From: RGIG529 sp050950425
Lineage (GTDB): Bacteria; Bacillota; Clostridia; Oscillospirales; Oscillospiraceae
Length of the DNA stretch: 64,000 bases
Direction: 5' to 3'
Assembly: GCA_050950425.1 (NCBI GenBank)
Contig: JBMNHO010000001.1
Span: 62,001-126,000 of the forward strand
The first letter of the stretch is position 1, and every line of letters starts with the position of its first letter. The position numbers and the translations under genes were made by a program. Below the pieces are notes generated by a model that saw nothing but the letters and a program-made list of their open reading frames with translations, had not been told where the DNA came from and ran no database searches. Below, in pieces: positions 25,464 through 33,011 of this stretch.

Positions 25464-26042
25464 ATGATGGATTGGACGGAGTTGGAACGGCGGTGCACGG
25501 AATGTCGGAATTGCGCGCTTTCTGAAACCCGCACCCATGTGGTGTTCGGCACAGGCAGCAAACAGACAAAGGTGATGTTCATCGGGGAGGGACCGGGCGA
25601 GCAGGAGGACATAAAGGGAGAGCCGTTTGTGGGCCGGGCGGGGAAGCTGCTGGATGATATGCTGGCGCTGATTCATCTCAACCGAAACAATATATATATC
25701 GCAAATATGGTCAAATGCCGCCCCCCAAAAAACCGGGACCCCCGCCCGGAGGAGCAGGAGGCCTGCAATCTTTGGCTGCACAGCCAAATGTCGCTGCTGC
25801 GTCCTAAAATTATCGTTTGTCTGGGACGTGTTGCCGCGATGCGCATAATCAAGCCGGACTTTAAAATTACAAAAGAGCATGGCATTTGGTTTGAGCAAAA
25901 CGGATGCCAGGTCATGGCGTTGTATCACCCCGCGGCGCTTCTGCGGGATCCAAATCGCCGTCCGGATACATTTGAAGATTTAAAGAAGCTGGAACAAAAA
26001 ATTCAGGCGCTTTGTCCGGAGACCTTTTTGCTGAAAGGGTGA
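25464..26042 (+). CDS. Family 4 uracil-DNA glycosylase (4Fe-4S)
   Basis: 192 residues from MMDWTELERRC. GGGAGAG lies 6-8 bp upstream; an in-frame ATG at 25449 is the alternative start. Iron-sulfur cysteines CTECRNC near the N-terminus, with further Cys in VKCRPP and EACNLW. Catalytic/uracil motifs: FIGEGPGEQEDIKGEPFVGRAG and the HPAALLRDP loop. It removes uracil from DNA in base-excision repair. Length and motifs are typical. Confidence 0.94.
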   Translation: MMDWTELERRCTECRNCALSETRTHVVFGTGSKQTKVMFIGEGPGEQEDIKGEPFVGRAGKLLDDMLALIHLNRNNIYIANMVKCRPPKNRDPRPEEQEACNLWLHSQMSLLRPKIIVCLGRVAAMRIIKPDFKITKEHGIWFEQNGCQVMALYHPAALLRDPNRRPDTFEDLKKLEQKIQALCPETFLLKG

Positions 26043-26095
26043 TGGAAGGGCCGCTGAAAGCGAGGAGACACGAACTCCCCGCGGCGGAAACAGAA

Positions 26096-26134
26096 AAACG
26101 GATGGCAGGCACTTTTTGTGCCTGCCATCCGTTT
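26096..26134. terminator. Bidirectional terminator between the glycosylase and the carboxypeptidase gene
   Basis: A 17-bp stem AAACGGATGGCAGGCAC with GTGCCTGCCATCCGTTT around TTTTT, between convergent genes. Confidence 0.87.
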
Positions 26135-26196
26135 CGATCATCAATGCCGACAATGGCTCTGTAATAGATTCTGTGATATAAAAGGGAAGTCGTTTT

Positions 26197-27765
26197 TCAC
26201 CGGCGGCGTTTGCCGCGGTAGTGCTTGTTTTTTGCCCTGGGGCTGTTTTTTCCGGACAGACCCAGTTTACGCCGAACAAACCAAACAGCCAAAACCACGA
26301 TGAGAACGACGATGAGAAGCTTTACAAAAGGGTTGCCGAAAAACTGACGTACCTGATCCCAGAAAAAGAGCCACTGGGAGCGGGACGCCCCGCTGACGGC
26401 AACCAAGTTAAGGGTTCCGTAGTCTTTCCCTTGATAAGAGAGGGTAATGGTGCCAAGCACTTGCCCTTGGGCAACCGGGGCATCAACAGGGTCGGCGGTT
26501 ACGACAATTTTTTGTTCAAACTCGGAAAGGTCAATGGTTTTAAACAATGTGGCTTCCAAAGCTTTCTCCGGCTTTAAAACCACAAAATCGGTTTCGCTGG
26601 AAAGCCGCAACGGCAGCTCCTTCACCGGGGTTGTGGCGTCAAGCAACGTTTTTCGCTGAAAACATTCCAGCCCCCATTTGAGCAGCCGGCGGGATTCTTG
26701 AAAGGAATTTCGCACGATGGTTCCGTCGTCCCGTTGGATGTTTTCTGCCCCCAGCACCACGCTGATGACCGTTCTTCCTCCTAGGGTGGCGGAAGCCGCG
26801 AGGCAATGGCCCGCCTGGCCGGTGGAGCCGGTTTTGATGCCGGTGGCACGAGAATAGTAATATCCGGCGATCCTCTGGTTGGAAATTAGAAAGTTGGTGG
26901 TGCGCAGAATTCGCTCTTCTGACAAATTGGTGGGGGGAACAGTATACGACTTGGTGCTGCAAATGGTTTGGAATAGGGGATATTTCATGGCAGCCCGACA
27001 GATGAGAAAAATATCATACGCGGTTGAATAGTGCTCCGTGTTCGGCAGCCCGTGCGCATTGACAACATGGGTGTTTTCGCAGCCCAGTTCCTCTGCGCGC
27101 TGGTTCATATGCTTATGGAAGGCATCGAGGGAGCCGTCCACCGCCTCTGCAAATATGTTGCAAGCTTCGTTGGCGGAAGAGACGAGCATGCAGTAGAGCA
27201 GGTTTTCCACTGTCATCTCTTCTCCGGGCTGGATGTTTTGGGTGCTGCCGTCAGACGTCAGATTGCTTGTAATGGCGTTGGAACCGGAGATTTTTTGATC
27301 CAAAGAGAGCTTGCCCGATTCGACTGCCTCCAGCACCAGCAGGGCCGTCATTACCTTGGTGATGCTGGCAGGGTACATTTTTTCATGGGCATTTTGCTCA
27401 AACAGGATCTCCGGCGTCTCCAGGCTGACATCCACCAAGATAGCGGCCTTCGCCTGAATCTTCATTTTATCCGGCGAGACGTCGTCCGGTTGCGGCGTGG
27501 GGGTGGGAGATGGACTGGCATCGGGTGTCCCTGACGCGGAAGGAGAAACAGATGGAGAGGCCGAAGGAGATGCAGACGGAGAAACCGAAGGGGACACAGA
27601 AGAAGAAGCGGATGGAGAGACAGACGGAGAAAGACTCGTCTCGCCGCCGGACGGTGACGGGGAAGGGGCAATGGAAGGCGAAACACCCCCCGCGGACAGG
27701 GGGGCGGACAGGGACAGCGCCAAAAGCAGCAAACCGGCGCAAATTCGTTTTTTCATATGTTTCAT
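26197..27765 (-). CDS. dacF: D-alanyl-D-alanine carboxypeptidase (DacF/PBP5 family) with Ser/Pro-rich linker
   Basis: 522 residues from MKHMKKRICAG; this ATG has AGGAG at suitable spacing. A signal peptide is followed by a low-complexity stretch of about 65 residues (repeated S-P-S/S-A-S units) and then the S11 peptidase domain. Motifs: SITK, SANEACN and KTGSTGQAG. A beta-rich PBP5_C domain and a C-terminal membrane helix (VKLLIVVLIVVLAVWFV) plus basic tail follow. It trims the terminal D-Ala of stem peptides. The linker is unusual for the family and may span the wall. DacF-type roles include cortex synthesis, but a vegetative role is equally possible. Confidence 0.92.
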   Translation of the reverse strand: MKHMKKRICAGLLLLALSLSAPLSAGGVSPSIAPSPSPSGGETSLSPSVSPSASSSVSPSVSPSASPSASPSVSPSASGTPDASPSPTPTPQPDDVSPDKMKIQAKAAILVDVSLETPEILFEQNAHEKMYPASITKVMTALLVLEAVESGKLSLDQKISGSNAITSNLTSDGSTQNIQPGEEMTVENLLYCMLVSSANEACNIFAEAVDGSLDAFHKHMNQRAEELGCENTHVVNAHGLPNTEHYSTAYDIFLICRAAMKYPLFQTICSTKSYTVPPTNLSEERILRTTNFLISNQRIAGYYYSRATGIKTGSTGQAGHCLAASATLGGRTVISVVLGAENIQRDDGTIVRNSFQESRRLLKWGLECFQRKTLLDATTPVKELPLRLSSETDFVVLKPEKALEATLFKTIDLSEFEQKIVVTADPVDAPVAQGQVLGTITLSYQGKDYGTLNLVAVSGASRSQWLFFWDQVRQFFGNPFVKLLIVVLIVVLAVWFVRRKLGLSGKNSPRAKNKHYRGKRRR

Positions 27766-27850
27766 ACCCATCTCCTATGTGCTATGATATAATATATTTG
27801 TATATTATAACAAATCCTGTTTTTTCATGCAAGCATCAGGAGGCATTCAT

Positions 27851-28381
27851 ATGAAATTATCACCATTAGAACGAATCGTCATGGGGGTTGCGGCGGCTTT
27901 GGTGTTGGGCACGGCCATTGTCCTTTCCTTGGGTGATAAGCCGGTCTCCGTGGTTGTGGTGACCGAGTCGGAACGGCCAAGCGGACGTGTGGTTGCCTCC
28001 GAAGGGAAAAAACTGCCCGGAGACGCCGGCGGGCTGTTTCAGCTGCCGGACAAGACGGAAGCGCCGGCAGGGACGGATCAGTCGTTTTCCAAGGCGCCGG
28101 AAACGTCCCCGCCGGCTGGCGCTGATTCAGGCGTTTCGGGGCCGACGGCCGCTGTCTCGGAATTGCCCGAGACAGCGAAGGCAGAGGAAAAGATCAATTT
28201 AAATACGGCCACGGCGAAAGAACTGGAACAGCTGCCCGGCATCGGGGAAAAGCGGGCGGCGGCCATTGTTGCCTACCGGGAGGCCCACGGCCCGTTTGAA
28301 AAAATCGAACGGGTGACGAGGGTGTCCGGCATTGGGTCTGGGATTTTCAACCAGATCAAACCGTATATTACCGTAAAATGA
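27851..28381 (+). CDS. ComEA-like helix-hairpin-helix protein
   Basis: 176 residues from MKLSPLERIV, with AGGAGG upstream. One N-terminal membrane segment (about 10-30) precedes a Pro/Ala/Glu-rich linker. The C-terminal ComEA-type HhH domain (about 120-176) has INLNTATAKELEQLPGIGEKRAAAIVAYRE and VSGIGSGIFNQIKPYI. The N-terminal SLBB-like domain of full ComEA is not seen. Such proteins bind DNA outside the membrane in competence. No comEB/comEC follows, so uptake function is uncertain. Confidence 0.85.
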   Translation: MKLSPLERIVMGVAAALVLGTAIVLSLGDKPVSVVVVTESERPSGRVVASEGKKLPGDAGGLFQLPDKTEAPAGTDQSFSKAPETSPPAGADSGVSGPTAAVSELPETAKAEEKINLNTATAKELEQLPGIGEKRAAAIVAYREAHGPFEKIERVTRVSGIGSGIFNQIKPYITVK

Positions 28382-28405
28382 CGAAGGAAGACAAGAGGAG
28401 GTAAT

Positions 28406-29086
28406 ATGAGAATTTTAGTGGTAGACGACGAACGGGTGATTGTAAAGGGCATTAAATTCAATTTGGAAAACGAAGGATATGAGGTGGAAACTGGATACGA
28501 TGGAGAGCAGGCGGTGGCTTTGGCAAAAAACGGCCAGTTTGATTTGATTATTTTGGATTTGATGATGCCAAAGATTGATGGGCTGCAGGCCTGCATGCGC
28601 ATCCGGGAGTTTTCCAATGTGCCGGTTATTATGTTGACCGCCCGGGACGAGGATACGGACAAGGTGATCGGATTTGAGTGCGGAGCGGACGACTATGTGA
28701 CAAAGCCGTTTAACATTCTGGAGCTAAAGGCCCGCATCCGGGCCATGCTGCGCAGAACCGGCGGCGGCGGGAAAGCGGCGGATAACCTCCTTTCACTGGG
28801 GGCCATTACCCTGGATATCGGAACACGGGGGGCGTGGAAAAACGGACAGCCGGTGGATCTGACGGCGAAGGAATTTGACTTGATGGAGCTGTTTGCCAAG
28901 CATCCGGGGAGGGTATACAGCCGGGAAAATCTTTTGGATTTGATTTGGGGATATGAGTATCAAGGAGACTATCGAACGGTGGACGTTCATGTTCGCCGCC
29001 TGCGGGAGAAGCTGGAGCCCTGCCCCGCTTCACCGGTGCATATCATGACCAAATGGGGTGTCGGCTATTATGGGAAAGAAGCGTAG
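28406..29086 (+). CDS. OmpR/PhoB-family response regulator
   Basis: 226 residues. The receiver domain (1-120) keeps the acidic pair VVDDE, phospho-acceptor LDLMMP, TAR and KPF residues. The C-terminal winged helix (about 130-226) has DLTAKEFDLMELFAKHPGRVYSRENLLDLIWGYE and RTVDVHVRRLREKLE. It is co-transcribed with the overlapping kinase and a GerMN lipoprotein. Target genes are unknown. Confidence 0.95.
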   Translation: MRILVVDDERVIVKGIKFNLENEGYEVETGYDGEQAVALAKNGQFDLIILDLMMPKIDGLQACMRIREFSNVPVIMLTARDEDTDKVIGFECGADDYVTKPFNILELKARIRAMLRRTGGGGKAADNLLSLGAITLDIGTRGAWKNGQPVDLTAKEFDLMELFAKHPGRVYSRENLLDLIWGYEYQGDYRTVDVHVRRLREKLEPCPASPVHIMTKWGVGYYGKEA

Positions 29087-30560
29087 CGTCAAAAAAGCCC
29101 CAATCGCCGGAAAATGCGGGCGGCGGAGCTGGCTTCGTCCCAGCAGGCTGCAGTGGAAGTTTGCCCTGCCTTATATTCTCATCACCTTTGCGGTGCTGGG
29201 GGTGCTGAACTTTTATCCGGTGCGGGTAACCCAGAGCCTGGCCTTTCAGTCAAAACAAAATACGTTAAGCGGGCAGGTTTCTGTTTTGGCGTCGTCCCTT
29301 TCGGGGCTGGAAACCCTGACGGCAGAAGGCGTTCGTCAGGTGCTGCATTTGCTGGATGAAAAAAACGTGAACCGAAGCCTCGTGACGGACGCTTCTGGGA
29401 AAGTGTTATATGACTCCACCTGGCGGGAAGAGAATGGGGATGTACAGTATGCTCTGTTTCGGGAAATTGCAAGCGCCCTGTCGGGCAACGACATGTTTCA
29501 TTCCAAATACCGGGATGGGGCGTTTATCAGCCGGGCAGCCGCGCCTATCGTAGTGCGGGGAGAAATCATCGGCGCCGTTTATATTTACGAGGAAGATACG
29601 GAAGAGGGCGGGTTGCTGTTAGACATTCAGACCAATTTGCGGAATATATCTCTTGTGATCAGTTTTCTGGTGATCGTGACCAGTGCATCTTTTACACGTA
29701 CCATCACAAGGCGGATCAGCGAGCTGCTGCGGGCCATCCGCATTGTGCGGGAGGGGGAATACAGCCACCGGGCGGTGATGGGCGGCCAGGACGAGCTGAA
29801 GGAGCTGGCAGAGGAGTTCAATCAGTTGACCGACCGGCTGCAAAAAACAGAGGCGCTTCGTCGCCGGTTTGTGTCGGATGCCTCTCACGAGCTGAAAACG
29901 CCTCTGGCCTCTATCCGGCTGCTGACGGATTCTATCTTGCAGGACATGAATATGGACGGAGCGACCACCCGGGAGTTTGTGGCGGACATCGGGGAAGAGG
30001 CGGCTCGGCTGCACCGGATTACCGAAAAGCTGCTGATGCTAACCAAAATGGACGTTGCCCTGCCGGAGCGGCTGGAGCCGGTGAATTGCAATCAAGTGGT
30101 GGAAGCAGTGATCCATATGCTCCGTCCTGTTGCGGCCGGACGGGACATTGCGCTGTACCTGCAAGCGTTGTCCCTGTGCGTTGTGGAGGCGACGGCGGAC
30201 GACTTGTACCAGATTGCCTTTAATTTGATTGAAAACGCCATTAAATACAGCCTGCCCGGCGGGATGGTGACGGTAACTCTTTTGGGGGGCGATACCATCA
30301 CACTGCAAGTAGAGGACAACGGCGTGGGCATTCCGGAGGAAGATTTGGGAAGGGTGTTTGAACGGTTTTACCGGGTGGACAAAGCCAGATCCCGGGAAGC
30401 GGGGGGCACCGGCCTGGGGCTTTCCATTGTGCAGGAATCTGTGCTGCGGCACGGCGGGGCGATAACGGCCACCCGGCGGGAAGCGGGCGGCTCTTGCTTC
30501 ACGGTTGTCTTTCCTGCTTACCCAAAGAAAAAGGAGGAGCCGGATGAACCCATGGACTAA
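29070..30560 (+). CDS. Membrane sensor histidine kinase (PhoR/WalK type)
   Basis: 496 residues from ATG 29070, overlapping the regulator by 17 bp; GTG 29058 is an alternative. Two membrane segments (about 28-50 and 190-215) flank an extracytoplasmic sensor region of about 140 residues. HAMP follows, then HisKA with SDASHELKTPLASIRLL and HATPase with NLIENAIKYS, DNGVGIPEEDL and GGTGLGLSIV. It should phosphorylate the upstream regulator. The signal is unknown; the downstream lipoprotein may feed into sensing. Confidence 0.95.
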   Translation: MGKKRSVKKAPIAGKCGRRSWLRPSRLQWKFALPYILITFAVLGVLNFYPVRVTQSLAFQSKQNTLSGQVSVLASSLSGLETLTAEGVRQVLHLLDEKNVNRSLVTDASGKVLYDSTWREENGDVQYALFREIASALSGNDMFHSKYRDGAFISRAAAPIVVRGEIIGAVYIYEEDTEEGGLLLDIQTNLRNISLVISFLVIVTSASFTRTITRRISELLRAIRIVREGEYSHRAVMGGQDELKELAEEFNQLTDRLQKTEALRRRFVSDASHELKTPLASIRLLTDSILQDMNMDGATTREFVADIGEEAARLHRITEKLLMLTKMDVALPERLEPVNCNQVVEAVIHMLRPVAAGRDIALYLQALSLCVVEATADDLYQIAFNLIENAIKYSLPGGMVTVTLLGGDTITLQVEDNGVGIPEEDLGRVFERFYRVDKARSREAGGTGLGLSIVQESVLRHGGAITATRREAGGSCFTVVFPAYPKKKEEPDEPMD

Positions 30561-31470
30561 AAGCCGCTCAAATAGCATGTGGATATGCATGGCGGCGACG
30601 CTTCTGGCATTTTGTTTTTTGGCTGGATGCAGGCTCGATACCGAAGAGCCAAATGCGTCTTCCGCCATTGTTTTGGTGCATTATCTGGTGAACCTGGAAA
30701 AAACACCGATTTCCCAGCGGGCGGTGGTACAGGCCGTGCCATCCGGCCTGTCTCCTGTAGACGCCACGCCGGAGGAGCTTTTGCAGCTGCTTCAAACGAA
30801 CCCGGGGGACGAAACGCTGTATGCGCCGCTGCCGGAGGGAACGAATGTACGCACCTGCCGGCAAGAAGGAAAGCGGCTGTTTCTGGACCTGTCCGCCGTG
30901 TATGGTCAATTGAAAGGATATGAGCTGACACGGTCCAATTGCGCCATTGCGATGACACTGACCCAGCTTTCCGATGTGGAGGAGGTGGTTTTGACGGTGG
31001 AAGGGGAGCCGATTCCCGGTTGGGAGCAAGGGAAGCTGGGACGTGGCTTAGCCTTGACGTCTGACGCGGAGCCGGAGGTTTCGCCTATTGAAGTGGCGCT
31101 GTACTTCTGGAACACGGAGTCCGGCGGCTTGCAAGCGGAATATCGCACCCTTTCCGCGCAGCAGGACGCCATTTTAGCGGCCAATATTGTACAGGCGCTC
31201 ATTGACGGGCCGGAGCAAAGAGGGCTGGAAGCGCTGTTGCCGGAGGGTACCACCCTTCTTTCTATTTCAATTGAACATCGCTGCTGCGCGATTACACTGT
31301 CAGATGTTTTTTGGATGGAAGTGCCGGCGTCTGCCCAGCGGCAGGAGGCCGTCCTACGCTCTGTGGTGGACTCTCTCAAAAATCTGGATTTTATTGATTC
31401 CGTTTATTTTTTAAACACCAAGGGAGCGGCTGTGTATGGCGGCATTTCCCTTGATCAGCCGTTGTCTTGA
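30544..31470 (+). CDS. GerMN-domain lipoprotein
   Basis: 308 residues from MNPWTKSRS, with AAGGAGGAG upstream; it overlaps the kinase gene by 17 bp. The signal peptide ends FLAGC (Cys29). Two GerMN repeats are visible: about 60-165 (LPEGTNVRTC... LFLDLSAVY) and about 195-300 (LPEGTTLLSISIEHRCCAITLSDVF... VVDSLKNL). GerM family members are spore or envelope lipoproteins. Close coupling to a two-component system recalls actinobacterial MtrA-MtrB-LpqB, where a GerMN lipoprotein modulates the kinase. Confidence 0.88.
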   Translation: MNPWTKSRSNSMWICMAATLLAFCFLAGCRLDTEEPNASSAIVLVHYLVNLEKTPISQRAVVQAVPSGLSPVDATPEELLQLLQTNPGDETLYAPLPEGTNVRTCRQEGKRLFLDLSAVYGQLKGYELTRSNCAIAMTLTQLSDVEEVVLTVEGEPIPGWEQGKLGRGLALTSDAEPEVSPIEVALYFWNTESGGLQAEYRTLSAQQDAILAANIVQALIDGPEQRGLEALLPEGTTLLSISIEHRCCAITLSDVFWMEVPASAQRQEAVLRSVVDSLKNLDFIDSVYFLNTKGAAVYGGISLDQPLS

Positions 31471-31514
31471 TGAAAAAGGGGTGTTTGGAAAGAAAAAAGC
31501 AGATGCAAAAGCCG

Positions 31515-31543
31515 TTGACAAGACGCCCAAATGCGTGTACCAT
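31515..31543 (+). promoter_or_regulatory. Sigma-A-type promoter for metY
   Basis: TTGACA (31515-31520), 17-bp spacer, TACCAT (31538-31543), about 32 bp before the start codon. The short leader leaves no room for a SAM riboswitch. Confidence 0.65.
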
Positions 31544-31574
31544 GGAGAACAAAATGGTCGAAGGAGAGAAGGAC

Positions 31575-32858
31575 ATGTCGGAATATCAAATCAATACCAA
31601 CTGTGTGCAGGCGGGATATTCGCCCAAAAACGGGGAACCAAGGGTAATCCCTATCATTCAAAGCACCACATTTAAATATGACACCAGCGAGGACATGGGT
31701 AAATTGTTTGACTTGGAGGCCGGCGGATATTTTTATACGCGCCTGCAAAATCCGACCAATGACTTCGTGGCTGCCAAAATCGCGGCGCTGGAAGGCGGAA
31801 CGGCGGCCATGCTCACCTCTTCCGGCCAGGCGGCATCGTTTTATTCGATTTTTAACATCTGCTCCTGCGGGGATCACGTGGTAAGCTCCTCCACTGTTTA
31901 CGGTGGAACATACAACTTATTTGCCGTTACCATGAAGCGCATGGGGATTGCATTCACGTTTGTAGCGCCGGACGCCACAGACGAAGAGCTGGACGCGGCG
32001 TTCCAGCCAAATACAAAGGTTGTATTTGGGGAAACCATTGCAAACCCCGCCTTGGCCGTACTGGACATTGAGCGGTTTGCCGATGCCGCCCATCGGCACG
32101 GGACACCTCTGATTGTAGACAACACCTTTGCGACGCCCATCAACTGCCGCCCGTTTGAGTGGGGCGCCGATATCGTGATCCACTCCACCACGAAATATAT
32201 GGACGGACACGCCAGCGCCGTGGGCGGCGTCATTGTGGACTCCGGTAAGTTTGACTGGACAGCTCAGGCAGACCGCTATCCGGGCCTTACCACGCCGGAT
32301 GAAAGCTATCACGGCGTGACGTATACCGAGCGGTTTGGGCTGGCAGGGGCATATATCACCAAGGCAACGGTGCAGCTGATGCGAGATTTTGGCGCGATTC
32401 AGGCACCGCAAAATGCGTTCTTGCTGAATCTGGGTCTCGAGTCGCTTCACGTTCGGATCCCGCGGCACTGCGAAAACGCCACCGCCGTTGCCGAATATTT
32501 GCAGGAGCATGAAAAAGTGGCGTGGGTCAATTATCCCAGCTTAAAAGGCGGGACATATTATGAGTTGACGCAGAAATATCTGCCGAACGGCTCTTGCGGC
32601 GTGGTGTCCTTTGGCATCAAAGGCGGGAGAAGCGGGGCGGAAACATTTATGAAGCATCTGAAGCTGGCTGCGATTGTGACCCACGTGGCAGACGCCCGCA
32701 CCTGTGTGCTTCACCCGGCCAGCGCCACCCATCGCCAGCTGAACGATGAAGAGCTGGCGGCTGCCGGCGTCTTGCCGGATATGATCCGCTTTTCTGTCGG
32801 CATTGAAGATCAAAGAGACATCATCGCAGACATTGAGCAGGCGCTGGCCGCTGTTTAA
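31575..32858 (+). CDS. metY: O-acetylhomoserine sulfhydrylase / Cys-Met PLP-dependent enzyme
   Basis: 427 residues from MSEYQINTNCVQAGY; the ATG follows AAGGAGAGAAGG, and the longer frame lacks a site. The family is clear from PIIQSTTFKYDT, YTRLQNPT, LTSSGQAASF, VDNTFATP and the PLP-lysine segment HSTTKYMDGHASAVGG. HPASATHRQL and IRFSVGIED complete the C-terminus. It makes homocysteine (or methionine, with methanethiol) from O-acetylhomoserine. No other methionine genes are adjacent. Confidence 0.94.
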   Translation: MSEYQINTNCVQAGYSPKNGEPRVIPIIQSTTFKYDTSEDMGKLFDLEAGGYFYTRLQNPTNDFVAAKIAALEGGTAAMLTSSGQAASFYSIFNICSCGDHVVSSSTVYGGTYNLFAVTMKRMGIAFTFVAPDATDEELDAAFQPNTKVVFGETIANPALAVLDIERFADAAHRHGTPLIVDNTFATPINCRPFEWGADIVIHSTTKYMDGHASAVGGVIVDSGKFDWTAQADRYPGLTTPDESYHGVTYTERFGLAGAYITKATVQLMRDFGAIQAPQNAFLLNLGLESLHVRIPRHCENATAVAEYLQEHEKVAWVNYPSLKGGTYYELTQKYLPNGSCGVVSFGIKGGRSGAETFMKHLKLAAIVTHVADARTCVLHPASATHRQLNDEELAAAGVLPDMIRFSVGIEDQRDIIADIEQALAAV

Positions 32859-32924
32859 GCGCGGCGCATCCGCGCGTTTTAAGCCATAGGCTGGGTTTCG
32901 CCAAAAACTAGAAAGAACGAAGGA

Positions 32925-32970
32925 AAAGGCTCCTCTGGAGATGCCGACCGGCATCTCCAGAGGAGCCTTT
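32925..32970. terminator. Bidirectional terminator between metY and mutS2
   Basis: A 21-bp stem AAAGGCTCCTCTGGAGATGCC with its complement ending AGCCTTT. It serves convergent genes. Confidence 0.87.
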
Positions 32971-33011
32971 CTTGCGTATCCAGCCATCCGTGTATCTGGA
33001 CATTGGGCCTG

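Noticed and set aside
27462..27787. Several ORFs overlapping the start of the carboxypeptidase gene
   Set aside because: Shadows of the Ser/Pro repeat region, open in several frames because of its repetitive DNA.
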